64,000 nt of DNA, from assembly GCF_020991455.1 (NCBI RefSeq), contig NZ_JAJMOX010000003.1, forward strand, positions 310,001 to 374,000, in the 5' to 3' direction. The stretch is from Flavobacterium sp. JAS (GTDB lineage: Bacteria > Bacteroidota > Bacteroidia > Flavobacteriales > Flavobacteriaceae). The notes below the pieces were generated by a model. It had not been told where the DNA came from, ran no database searches, and worked only from the letters and a program-made list of their open reading frames with translations. Positions 1-6,773 of this stretch are shown here, one piece after another. A program made the translations under genes and the position numbers. How positions within the stretch are numbered: the first letter of the stretch is position 1; the number at the start of each line of letters is the position of its first letter.

Positions 1-96
1 CGCAGCTCAGCAATTCAAACATCAAGACCACATCCGGGATTGTGTGAGGATTTAGAAAAAACGATTCAGAGATTATTCGAAGAGTTAGTTCTTTAG
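1..96 (+). CDS. C-terminal tail of an unidentified protein (partial)
   Basis: Frame 1 is open from the window edge to a TAG at 94-96 and gives 31 residues ending ..TIQRLFEELVL. The piece is helical and charged and carries no motif that I can assign to a family. The rest of the gene lies outside the window. It is followed at once by repeat-rich intergenic DNA, as are the other genes at this end. The call rests only on the open frame reaching the edge, so it could be chance. Confidence 0.4.
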   Translation, partial: RSSAIQTSRPHPGLCEDLEKTIQRLFEELVL

Positions 97-120
97 TAGA
101 GGTTCAAAGGTTTTTTTTAA

Positions 121-160
121 GATTCTGAGGTTCTGAGTTGCTAAGGTTCTAAGGTTTTCT
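121..160. repeat. ctaaggttctgag-type dispersed repeat (R5)
   Basis: The spacer after the first partial gene carries several head-to-tail versions of a ggttctgag/ctaaggttct unit. The same unit recurs near 2200, 37080, 53868, 61820 and 61917. It begins a composite of repeats that continues to about 290. Confidence 0.6.
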
Positions 161-162
161 GT

Positions 163-186
163 AGAGGCGTACAGCAGTGCTCTAAC
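163..186 (+). repeat. Short hairpin repeat (R2), copy 1
   Basis: This is a copy of a short element whose consensus is GAGACGCACAGCAGTGCGTC followed by TAAC. The arms agacgcac and gtgcgtct pair around an agca loop. Copies lie near 2296, 3075, 39102 and 49070. This copy is slightly degenerate in its right arm. Confidence 0.65.
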
Positions 187-204
187 ATAATATTTATAAA
201 AAAT

Positions 205-272
205 CTCGCCAAGACGCCAAGACGCAAAGAATATAAAAAACTTTGCGTCTTGGCGACTTTGCGAGAATATTA
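205..272. repeat. aatctcgc...gcgagatt inverted repeat (R3), copy 1
   Basis: An imperfect inverted repeat has arms built from repeated gacgc(c)aaag units, with outer arms tctcgcca and cgaga around an AT-rich centre. Related copies sit near 2331 and 3108. It lies just downstream of the pectate lyase gene (minus strand), so it would fold in that transcript's 3' end. Confidence 0.6.
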
Positions 273-304
273 AGCATCTGCTTAAATAACTAACTCAATT
301 TTTA

Positions 305-1417
305 TTAAAACGATCCACAAGTATTACCTGTAAATGTAGCACCAGCTCCACCAGTAACATCAGCTTTAACAGCAGAAGCCGCAAGTGTTACAATAGAATA
401 GGGTGGAGTAAAAGCAGTATTACTTCCTGCTGTGTTTCCTGTAGTGTTTGTAAATACATTTCCAACAGCTGTAACAGCCGTGTATCCTGTCATTAAATCG
501 ATTGGCGTTTTAACACCTTCAAAAACATTGTTTTCTACTTTAAGATTAGCTTCAAAACCAGCTGCAATGCATTTATTGCTCACAGTACTATTAAAATAGT
601 TGTTGATCAAATGCACTTTTCCAAAACGAACCCTTGGCATTCTTTCTTTACAACCGGGAGCCCACCAGCAACGAGCAAAAGTAATTCTCAATTTTCCACG
701 ATCAGCAGTTGCACCATCACTTGATCCAATTAAGTTTGAATATCTGTGATCATCAGAACCTCCGGGACCTCCGGCTCTTGGTGCTTTCAAATAACCGAAT
801 TTGCAATACGAAACCGTCACATAATCTGATTTGTTTTTGATGTCAAAGTTTCCGTCAACACCATCTCTAAATTCGCAGTGGTCAACCCATACATTTTGAC
901 AATCGTCTAAGATGGCATTGTCCCAACCATCAGTATCGTAAGCGCCCGGACCTTCAAAAATTAAATTTCTGATGATTAGATTCGTACATCTTTTAATGTT
1001 GATAATGCCAGAACCGTCTTTAGTTTGGTTGGTCGAAACCAATTTTGCACCGCTTGCGCCATAAATAGTTTTACCACTTTGGTCTTGCAATGATAATCTT
1101 GTGGTAATGGTAATTGTACCGCTAACTTTTATCACCTTAACCGCGCTGTTTTCAATTGCCGATTTCAGTTGTGCATAAGTAGTAACTGTTGTTTCTGCAG
1201 AAATTCCGCCACCCGTTGTACCACCGTTTTGCGAAGCCCAACCGGGAACCTGAGTACAGTCTCCAACTTTTGCAGTTAAACTACCGGAAGTTGGAGCGGG
1301 AGTTTCAATAATTGCATTCTCACTGCTTTGAGGAGAAGAAATCTCTTCAGTATTACACGCTGTAAAACCGAAAACAAGTGTTAATAGAAACACTGAAAAT
1401 GTTGATCTAATTTTCAT
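305..1417 (-). CDS. Pectate lyase, polysaccharide lyase family 1, lipoprotein
   Basis: Probable pectate lyase that cleaves polygalacturonate by beta-elimination. I place the start at the ATG at 1415-1417 (370 residues) because it gives a lipoprotein signal: MKIRST, a hydrophobic stretch, then a FTAC lipobox with Cys21. An in-frame start 25 codons upstream would add an unlikely N-terminus. The PL1 hallmarks are present: vWVDHCEF followed by Asp-rich Ca-binding residues, and the C-terminal RMPRVRFGKVHLINNYF segment with the catalytic Arg region. The rest reads as beta-helix repeats. It should sit on the cell surface or face the periplasm. Upstream there is a LacI-type palindrome (1563-1574) that may govern it. 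No other pectin genes are visible next to it. Confidence 0.93.
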   Translation of the reverse strand: MKIRSTFSVFLLTLVFGFTACNTEEISSPQSSENAIIETPAPTSGSLTAKVGDCTQVPGWASQNGGTTGGGISAETTVTTYAQLKSAIENSAVKVIKVSGTITITTRLSLQDQSGKTIYGASGAKLVSTNQTKDGSGIINIKRCTNLIIRNLIFEGPGAYDTDGWDNAILDDCQNVWVDHCEFRDGVDGNFDIKNKSDYVTVSYCKFGYLKAPRAGGPGGSDDHRYSNLIGSSDGATADRGKLRITFARCWWAPGCKERMPRVRFGKVHLINNYFNSTVSNKCIAAGFEANLKVENNVFEGVKTPIDLMTGYTAVTAVGNVFTNTTGNTAGSNTAFTPPYSIVTLAASAVKADVTGGAGATFTGNTCGSF

Positions 1418-1553
1418 AATATTAAGTTTGGTTAAATAGTTAAGACTGCAAATCTGCTTATAATTAGGATGAAAAAAGTTGAACAAGTTCAATGTTTTGA
1501 AAATAATTTACTATTAAATGTGTTTTTAACACCAATCGCATTACAAAAAGATA

Positions 1554-1561
1554 TATTTTTG
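1554..1561 (+). promoter_or_regulatory. Probable -7 box for the Crp/Fnr-type gene
   Basis: TATTTTTG matches the Bacteroidota TAnnTTTG -7 consensus on the plus strand. It lies about 70 nt before the start of the regulator gene. A palindromic operator begins two bases downstream. Confidence 0.4.
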
Positions 1562-1562
1562 C

Positions 1563-1574
1563 GTAATCGATTAC
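1563..1574. promoter_or_regulatory. LacI-type operator-like palindrome GTAATCGATTAC
   Basis: This is a perfect 12-bp palindrome with a central CG, the form bound by LacI/GalR-family regulators. It lies in the divergent spacer between the pectate lyase and the Crp/Fnr-type gene. A degenerate relative, AATCGCATTAC, occurs about 25 bp away at 1535-1545. No LacI-family gene is visible in the window. Confidence 0.45.
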
Positions 1575-1631
1575 ATTATTTTTAATTCATTCACATACTT
1601 ACGCCCCTGAGTAAGAATAAAAGTAAAAAAC

Positions 1632-2201
1632 ATGTACAAAAACCTACGATTGAGTATTGAACGTAAAATACCACTAACTGATGAAGAATGGAAATTAATA
1701 CTGGAGAAGACAGAATTTATAAAGCTCAAAAAAAACGAGTTTTTGCAGATTCAGGATTCCAACAGTTCTTATGAAGGATTTATTCTGAAAGGAGCTTTCA
1801 AAACCTACATTTTGAATGATAATGGCAACGAAAGTGTTATTTTTTTCTCGTTCGAAAATGAATGGATGTGCGATCTCGAAAGTTTCTATCATCAAAAGCC
1901 AACAACCTATAATATCAAGGCGATAGAAGACAGCGAGATTCTGGTGATTAGCAAAGCCAACAAAGTACTCTTATTTGAGCAAGTGCCCAAGTTAATACAG
2001 TTTCATATTCTGATGGTCGAAAAAGCTAATATTGCCATTCAGCAAAGACTTTTAGATGTATTGAATAAAACTTCAAAACAAAGATATCTGGAATTTATAG
2101 AGAGATATTCAAACAAAGTTGATAAAATCAATAACCGAAATTTATCTTCTTATCTAGGAGTTTCGCACGAATTTTTGTCAAAGATTAAAAAGAGGTGCTA
2201 A
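1632..2201 (+). CDS. Crp/Fnr-family transcriptional regulator
   Basis: 189-residue regulator with a cyclic-nucleotide-binding-like jelly roll (about residues 15-125, with phrases such as EGFILKGAFKTYI and VIFFSFENEWMCDLESF) and a short C-terminal winged helix-turn-helix (NRNLSSYLGVSHEFLSKIKK). This is the short Crp/Fnr type common in Bacteroidota, whose ligand is usually unknown. It has no N-terminal cysteine cluster, so an Fe-S oxygen sensor is unlikely. The last two residues and the stop codon (tgctaa) are contributed by the start of a dispersed repeat, so the natural C-terminus may have been trimmed by a few residues. It is divergent from the pectate lyase gene. Its target is unknown. Confidence 0.85.
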   Translation: MYKNLRLSIERKIPLTDEEWKLILEKTEFIKLKKNEFLQIQDSNSSYEGFILKGAFKTYILNDNGNESVIFFSFENEWMCDLESFYHQKPTTYNIKAIEDSEILVISKANKVLLFEQVPKLIQFHILMVEKANIAIQQRLLDVLNKTSKQRYLEFIERYSNKVDKINNRNLSSYLGVSHEFLSKIKKRC

Positions 2202-2245
2202 GGTTCTGAGATGCTATCCCGATAGCTATCGGGACTAAGGTTTTT
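2196..2245. repeat. R5 repeat interrupted by the palindrome TCCCGATAGCTATCGGGA
   Basis: A gtgctaaggttctgag unit is interrupted at 2217-2234 by the perfect 18-bp palindrome TCCCGATAGCTATCGGGA, after which ctaagg resumes. An identical palindrome occurs at 55385-55402. The repeat begins inside the stop region of the regulator gene. Confidence 0.65.
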
Positions 2246-2295
2246 TGTAGAGGTTCAAAGGTGCAGAGTGACAAAGGAACAAAGGTTTTTCCGTG

Positions 2296-2316
2296 GGGGC
2301 GTACAGCAGTGCGTCT
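2296..2316 (+). repeat. Short hairpin repeat (R2), copy 2
   Basis: gggcgtacagcagtgcgtct is a second copy of the R2 hairpin. It again lies between a ggttcaaag-rich stretch and a gcaaag-rich inverted repeat. Confidence 0.65.
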
Positions 2317-2330
2317 CATGTATTATTGAA

Positions 2331-2456
2331 AAATCTCGCAAAGAAGCGAAGAGGTAAAGAAAATAAACTTTGCGACTTTGCGTCTTTGCGAGATTAAAAA
2401 ACTCAGCGAATCTCTGCGCAAAACCTTTGTGAATCTCTGTGGTAAAACCATACATG
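2331..2456. repeat. aatctcgcaaag inverted repeat (R3), copy 2
   Basis: AATCTCGCAAAG at 2331 pairs with CTTTGCGAGATT ending at 2396. A further tail of ctctgcg/ctctgtggtaaaa units continues to about 2456. It lies immediately downstream of the HutD-like gene on the minus strand. Confidence 0.6.
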
Positions 2457-2463
2457 ATTCTCA

Positions 2464-3012
2464 TTAAAAATCCAATATTCCACAGAGGCATTCATTAGAA
2501 AAATGAAGCATTATATTTTCCTTTTCTTGATTTTCAATGACCAATAAATCATAAGGTTCTAGATCGTATGGCTTTTCATTAATTTTAATAACTGTTGTAT
2601 CTAAAGAAAATAAAAGTATTATTTGAGCAGTAGAATTCTCATTACTATTTGTTATTTCCAGTTTGTGATGGCTTATTTTTTCAGAAACCATCCAGTTAAA
2701 ATCAATACCTTTTGTATAAGAAATCACTTCATCATCTGAGTTAAACTCCATGATTTCATATTTCTCATATACTTTTTTTTCTTTGTTTACCTCAATATGT
2801 AAGCTGTTATCAAGCATAACCAAATAGCGGTGATAGCCCTTAAATTTGGTAAACACTGAAGGCACTTCTTCTATTGTAGCACTGCTTATTCTGAATATAA
2901 AATCTCTATCGGCATAGCTTGCTGTTTCCGGATATATCATATATTCATATGTCAATCCACCACTCCAAATAGAAGCTTTACTATCTTTTTTAGGCAAAAG
3001 GCGTATGTTCAT
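2464..3012 (-). CDS. HutD-family protein
   Basis: 182-residue cupin-fold protein. The N-terminus (MNIRLLPKKDSKASIWSGG, then a long strand-rich stretch with RISSATIEEVPSVFTKF and GYHRYLVMLDN) is typical of the HutD family (PF05962), which often accompanies histidine-utilisation genes and is proposed to control histidine degradation by an unclear mechanism. The usual family length is about 180-200, so it is intact. It is not next to hut genes: the only one in the window, hutH, lies 12 kb away. Both flanks are repeat elements, so it appears to be transcribed alone. Family assignment is fairly sure; function is not. Confidence 0.75.
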   Translation of the reverse strand: MNIRLLPKKDSKASIWSGGLTYEYMIYPETASYADRDFIFRISSATIEEVPSVFTKFKGYHRYLVMLDNSLHIEVNKEKKVYEKYEIMEFNSDDEVISYTKGIDFNWMVSEKISHHKLEITNSNENSTAQIILLFSLDTTVIKINEKPYDLEPYDLLVIENQEKENIMLHFSNECLCGILDF

Positions 3013-3029
3013 TTTTTATTTTTTAAAAA

Positions 3030-3069
3030 AGGTTCAAAGTTGCAAAGTTACAAAGAGGCAAAGGTTTTT
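3030..3069. repeat. ggttcaaagttgcaaag repeat (R1)
   Basis: A run of (a/g)(g)ttcaaag/gcaaag/acaaag units, the R1 family, begins the third copy of the composite R1-R2-R3 spacer. Related runs occur at 2240-2290, 11985, 39021, 48971 and 59715. Confidence 0.55.
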
Positions 3070-3074
3070 TTGTT

Positions 3075-3098
3075 GAGACGCACAGCAGTGCGTCTAAC
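3075..3098 (+). repeat. Short hairpin repeat (R2), copy 3 (best match)
   Basis: gagacgcacagcagtgcgtc is the cleanest copy. Eight-base arms agacgcac and gtgcgtct pair around the loop agca. Confidence 0.7.
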
Positions 3099-3107
3099 GT
3101 AAGAATT

Positions 3108-3205
3108 GAAAATCTCACAAAGTCGCAGAGTCGCAAAGAAATATAAAAAAGAAACTTTGCAAGATTAAAAAAACTTAGTGTCTTTGTGTCTTCGTGGCAA
3201 AACAT
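3108..3205. repeat. R3-type inverted repeat, copy 3
   Basis: aatctcacaaagtcgcagag units pair imperfectly with the later actttgcaagatt. A tail of cttagtgtctttgtgtcttc units runs into the 3' end of the GNAT gene. Confidence 0.55.
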
Positions 3206-3712
3206 TTAAACTTGCTTCTCGAAATAAATAAATTCTAAAGGTTTCTCCGAAATCGTAACATGAATTCCACTTTCAGGAAATGCTTCTCTTTTGCCAGTAT
3301 CAACATAACCGTGGCGTTTGTACCACGCAATAAGTTCTTCACGAACCGAAATTACCGTCATAATAATAGAAGACAATCCTAAAGCTCTGGCGTGATTTTC
3401 GGCTTCAGCCAACATCTTTTTACCAATTCCGCTATTTTGCAATTCAGGCGAAACGGTCAGCATTCCTAAATACAATTGATGTTCTTTCTCTACCAATAAA
3501 ACCGATCCAATAATTTGATTGTCTTCGGTATATTTAAGAATGGTGTTTTTAGGATCCAGAATTGTTTCTGTCAATTCTTCTTCGTTGGTTCTTTTTCCTT
3601 CTAATAAGTTAGCTTCAGTTGTCCATCCTTTTTTAGATGATTCACCACGATAAGCCGAATTTATCAATATATTTAATGCCGGAATGTCTTGTAAAGATGC
3701 TTTTGTAATCAT
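3206..3712 (-). CDS. GNAT-family N-acetyltransferase
   Basis: 168-residue single-domain acetyltransferase that probably uses acetyl-CoA. The acetyl-CoA-binding motif A is seen as LGMLTVSPELQNSGIGKKML (Q-x-x-G-I-G pattern), with the family's beta4-alpha3 layout before it and WYKRHGYVDTG near the end. The substrate cannot be told. A TATCTTTG box (3741-3748, minus strand) lies 29-36 bp upstream of the ATG and would fit a promoter. A degraded copy of part of this gene occurs at 6575-6660. Confidence 0.88.
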   Translation of the reverse strand: MITKASLQDIPALNILINSAYRGESSKKGWTTEANLLEGKRTNEEELTETILDPKNTILKYTEDNQIIGSVLLVEKEHQLYLGMLTVSPELQNSGIGKKMLAEAENHARALGLSSIIMTVISVREELIAWYKRHGYVDTGKREAFPESGIHVTISEKPLEFIYFEKQV

Positions 3713-3740
3713 GAGTAATATATTCTTGTGATTGATTTTT

Positions 3741-3748
3741 CAAAGATA
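3741..3748 (-). promoter_or_regulatory. Probable -7 box for the GNAT gene
   Basis: TATCTTTG on the minus strand matches TAnnTTTG and lies 29 nt upstream of the GNAT start codon. It sits directly after the terminator hairpin of the preceding gene. Confidence 0.45.
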
Positions 3749-3750
3749 AA

Positions 3751-3780
3751 AAAAGCTGCAAAATTATAGTTGTAGCTTTT
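3751..3780 (-). terminator. Terminator of the beta-propeller gene
   Basis: aaaagctgca and tgtagctttt form a stem (one G-U) about 65 nt downstream of the minus-strand stop at 3845, ending in a T-run in the minus direction. A near-identical hairpin is at 5356-5389. Confidence 0.6.
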
Positions 3781-3844
3781 AGTTTATAATAAGTGGTTTC
3801 TAAAATAGATAATTTAAAAGGAAAGACAGACTTTTATTATTGTT

Positions 3845-4672
3845 TTACCTAAGTGAATATGCTGCTATGGTTTTTTTGAAAAGAGAAGGGACATAGACTA
3901 TTTTTTTCTCATTGTCGAGTCCTATATCCGCTGAGTAATATTCCTCTTTTCTGGTATCCGAAAGAATTTCTTTTGAGCCATCTTTATTTACATAATAAAC
4001 AACTCCAGTCCAGCAACTCACAATAAACTCCTTGTCTGCTATCGGCTCAATTCCATCTGTATTTTCATCCATGCCTTCTGCCAAAAGTTGTTTGTTCTTG
4101 TTATCATCCATTTTGTATAATGATCCATTGTCTAAAAAATACAAATCATTATCGATAAATTTTAAACCATTTGGCTTGTTTAGATTTTCTAAATAAACAG
4201 TTGCAATATCATTTTCTAATTTGAAAATCTTACCAACTTTTGGATCAGACACATAAACAACTCCTTTTTTATCAATAGTTACATCGTTTAATATTTTGGA
4301 ATCATCAATGGTTATTTTTTTTAATATTTTTTGTTGTTTTATATCTATAATTACAATTTCCGTAAGGTCGGCTACAAATAATTTATTCTTGAATTTTGCT
4401 ATTCCTTTTGGGGCATTTAAGCCTGGTATCCAATCTAAATTAATGATTTTCCCATCGGTAGCTAATTTTCCTATGCTTCCTTTTCCGTCACGTTCAGCTG
4501 GTGAACCATCCATTAAAGAGGTGTATAAAATCTGATCTGTTTTGTCATATAATACCGATTCAGGAATTGGTAAAATACTATCAGTTATCCAAATTCTATT
4601 TAAAGAATGTTGGGCAATACCCGAAAAACTTATAATAAATAGCAATAAAACATAAAAAAATTTTTTTTTCAT
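3845..4672 (-). CDS. Secreted SMP-30/gluconolactonase-like beta-propeller protein
   Basis: 275 residues with a signal peptide (MKKKFFYVLLLFIISFSGIAQ) and repeated blade-like strands (KGIAKFKNKLFVADLTEIVIID, GVVYVSDPKVGKIFKLEN, PNGLKFIDNDLYFLDNGSLYKMD). The layout is that of SMP-30/NHL-type six-bladed propellers that are exported to the periplasm. I cannot confirm the metal ligands of true gluconolactonases, so an enzymatic role is not assured. It starts 24 bp downstream of the DinB-like gene, suggesting cotranscription, and ends at a clear terminator. Confidence 0.7.
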   Translation of the reverse strand: MKKKFFYVLLLFIISFSGIAQHSLNRIWITDSILPIPESVLYDKTDQILYTSLMDGSPAERDGKGSIGKLATDGKIINLDWIPGLNAPKGIAKFKNKLFVADLTEIVIIDIKQQKILKKITIDDSKILNDVTIDKKGVVYVSDPKVGKIFKLENDIATVYLENLNKPNGLKFIDNDLYFLDNGSLYKMDDNKNKQLLAEGMDENTDGIEPIADKEFIVSCWTGVVYYVNKDGSKEILSDTRKEEYYSADIGLDNEKKIVYVPSLFKKTIAAYSLR

Positions 4673-4696
4673 TTTGATTGGTTTTAGATTTCTTTT

Positions 4697-5224
4697 CTAC
4701 AGATAGTTTTCTTTGATAAAATTAAAATGATGAAGTTCGTGTCCTGCAATATGATAAGCTAATGCTCTGACAGTTGCATCATTCGCAGTTCCGGTACCAT
4801 GTCCCATTCTGTCAAATGCTTCTTCGGGAAGCCCATTAAAAAGAGCAATTGTAGAATTTCTTACGGCTTCATATTCTTCAAAAATATTATCTAAATCTCG
4901 TTTATCTGCTCCAGAATAAATAGCATAAGAATCTTGGTCAAACCCAATTAAGTTTAGTTTTTCATTTCTTGCAAATCTCAATGCGCGATAAGAAAAAATT
5001 CTCTCGTCATCAATGATATGCACTAATATTTCTTTAATACTCCATTTGTTTTCTTGATAACGATGTAATAATTTTTCTTCGGGTAAAGAATATATGAAGT
5101 CTTTTATCATCAAAAAATTATCTTTCAGATGTTTTAAAATCAAACCGTCATCAGATAATAGTTTCATATACATTTCTGCATATTCAGGGTATTCACCTTT
5201 TTTTGCTTTTGTTATTAATTTCAT
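4697..5224 (-). CDS. DinB-family four-helix-bundle protein
   Basis: 175-residue DinB/DUF664-type protein. It has the family layout: a first helix, NKWSIKEILVHIIDDERIFSYRAL with the first metal-ligand His, and AYHIAGHELHHFNFIKENYL with the H...HxxxH ligands near the C-terminus. Members bind a divalent metal and several are thiol-dependent transferases, but most are uncharacterised. The downstream beta-propeller gene begins 24 bp after its stop, so the two are probably one transcript. Confidence 0.85.
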   Translation of the reverse strand: MKLITKAKKGEYPEYAEMYMKLLSDDGLILKHLKDNFLMIKDFIYSLPEEKLLHRYQENKWSIKEILVHIIDDERIFSYRALRFARNEKLNLIGFDQDSYAIYSGADKRDLDNIFEEYEAVRNSTIALFNGLPEEAFDRMGHGTGTANDATVRALAYHIAGHELHHFNFIKENYL

Positions 5225-5355
5225 GATTAATTTATTTCTGATGTTTTATGGGGTTCAAAAAATATAATACAAACGGATATAAAAATGGCTTAGTTTATTT
5301 ATTTCAAACTTAACGATTTCACTTATAGAAATCTAATACTGAAATTGATTTTCAT

Positions 5356-5389
5356 AAAAAAAGCTACAAAATTTATAGTTGTAGCTTTT
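5356..5389 (-). terminator. Terminator of the beta-lactamase-family gene
   Basis: aaaaagctaca and tgtagctttt form a stem followed by T residues in the minus direction, 37 nt after the stop at 5426. It closely matches the hairpin at 3751-3780. Confidence 0.6.
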
Positions 5390-5425
5390 CATTTAATTTT
5401 TCAATCTTTAAATCATTCATTTTTC

Positions 5426-6472
5426 TTAATCCAGTAATCCACTATTGAGTACGATTTTTCGAATTTCAGTTTCAAAATAATAAGCGATATCAAAATTTTC
5501 AAAGGTTTGGTTTTCCAGAACAATCACGCTTGTTTTGGTTTTTGGATAATATAAATTTACCGATGTAAATCCTTGGTCAGGTACAATTCCGGTATGACCA
5601 AATTCTTTAATTTTTGCTTCATCGTTTACTCGAATCCCATATCCATAACCAATTTCTTTATCACCAAAAACCGAATATTGGTTTGTGATCGTATAACTAG
5701 TCATTCGGCCATAAGTTACTAAGTTCAAAAGTTTACCATTATGTAACAAATTATTCCAAAGTGCTAAGTCTTCGACCGTGCTAACAAGTCCTGCTGCAGG
5801 AATTCGCTCTTTAGGAACAATAACACCTTTGATTTCTTTGGTTGTATTGTCTTTAAAAAATTGAAGACCGTTTACAACCTCATCCTGGTTAGAGGCATTA
5901 GGGAAAAAACTATCTTTCATATAGTTCTTCTTGAACAATTCGGTTACAACAGTTTCATAAGTTTTGTTAGTTACTCTTTCTAAAATTTGTGCTAACAAAA
6001 TATAATTTAAATCAGAGTATTTAAATTGAGTTCCGGCGGGAAAAATTGCAGGCTTCTCTAAATCAACAATGCCCGAAGTATGATTTAATAAATTTTCGAC
6101 AGTTACAGTACTTGTCCAAGGTTGTTTTATGTTTGGCAAGTATTTTTTTATAGCAGTATTTAAAACTATTTTCCCTAGTTCTACTTGCTGAAGAATCAGA
6201 ACAGCAGTAATTTGCTTGCTATTGGATAAAATAACAAAAGGGTCATCTAATTTAAGAGGTGTTTTTTTTACAAAATCAGAATAGCCGTAGGCTTTAGAAT
6301 ATTTGATTTTTCCATTTTGAGATACGAGAATTGTACCATTAAAAGGTCGAACCGAAGTTGTTTTAATCAAGCTGTCTATTGCGCTATAATTATCTTTTTG
6401 AGCAAAAATGGTCTGGTTTGATATAAAAAATAGGAGTACAGCAATAGAAAGAAAAGGTAACTTGTTTTTCAT
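5426..6472 (-). CDS. Secreted beta-lactamase-family (class C/PBP-like) serine hydrolase
   Basis: 348 residues with an N-terminal signal peptide ending near TIFAQ (residues 20-25). The beta-lactamase fold motifs are recognisable: SxxK as S83-N-S-K86, the Tyr motif as Y152-S-D154 where YxN is usual, and the third motif as H293-T-G295. The family contains esterases, D-aminopeptidases and penicillin-binding proteins as well as beta-lactamases. The Asn-to-Asp change at the second motif and the HTG third motif argue for a non-lactamase esterase/peptidase role, but the sequence cannot settle this. A perfect inverted repeat covers its promoter region (6483-6526). Confidence 0.85.
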   Translation of the reverse strand: MKNKLPFLSIAVLLFFISNQTIFAQKDNYSAIDSLIKTTSVRPFNGTILVSQNGKIKYSKAYGYSDFVKKTPLKLDDPFVILSNSKQITAVLILQQVELGKIVLNTAIKKYLPNIKQPWTSTVTVENLLNHTSGIVDLEKPAIFPAGTQFKYSDLNYILLAQILERVTNKTYETVVTELFKKNYMKDSFFPNASNQDEVVNGLQFFKDNTTKEIKGVIVPKERIPAAGLVSTVEDLALWNNLLHNGKLLNLVTYGRMTSYTITNQYSVFGDKEIGYGYGIRVNDEAKIKEFGHTGIVPDQGFTSVNLYYPKTKTSVIVLENQTFENFDIAYYFETEIRKIVLNSGLLD

Positions 6473-6482
6473 TTTTTGTAAA

Positions 6483-6526
6483 ATTACTTTTGTGTTTTAT
6501 GATAAGGGATAAAACACAAAAGTAAT
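6483..6526. promoter_or_regulatory. Perfect 18-bp inverted repeat over the promoter region
   Basis: attacttttgtgttttat at 6483-6500 is an exact inverted copy of 6509-6526, with the 8-base loop gataaggg. Each arm contains a TACTTTTG box (TAnnTTTG), one per strand: 6517-6524 reads toward the beta-lactamase-family gene starting at 6472. It could be an operator or a 5'-UTR hairpin. Confidence 0.6.
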
Positions 6527-6574
6527 AGAATCTTTGTTAATCTGTTTTCTGTAAATAATAAATATTTAGCCTAA

Positions 6575-6660
6575 AAAAAGGATTTTAATTTTTCTTTGTT
6601 GCTTCTTTTTCTTTCTAATAAATTAGCTTTGGTAGTTCAATTTTTTTTAGAAGTTAAGCA
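6575..6660 (-). pseudogene. Decayed fragment of a second GNAT acetyltransferase gene
   Basis: Translated on the minus strand this gives SKKN*TTKANLLERKRSNKEKL. The intact GNAT protein encoded at 3206-3712 reads SSKKGWTTEANLLEGKRTNEEEL over the same stretch. The Trp codon has become TGA, and nothing recognisable of the gene survives on either side. The remnant suggests that a second gene copy, or a duplicated segment, once lay here and was lost, perhaps when the adjacent Roco gene arrived. Confidence 0.7.
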
Positions 6661-6773
6661 ATTTGTTAGGAAACAATTGTACCGATGTGACAAAAAGTAA
6701 TGTTGTTTTAACGAAGTCCCTTTTTTTCATGGTTGGTTTTTGATGAGAGATTATTTTTATTTTAATGCTAAAA

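Noticed and set aside
2255-2491. Small minus-strand frame in the spacer near 2.3 kb
   Set aside because: It also runs through repeat modules and overlaps the HutD-like gene end.
3023-3205. Small minus-strand frame in the spacer near 3.1 kb
   Set aside because: It reads through repeat modules R1-R3 and has no recognisable domain.
5426-6472. True beta-lactamase
   Set aside because: The motif order fits the fold, but Tyr-Ser-Asp and His-Thr-Gly are more typical of esterase/peptidase relatives.
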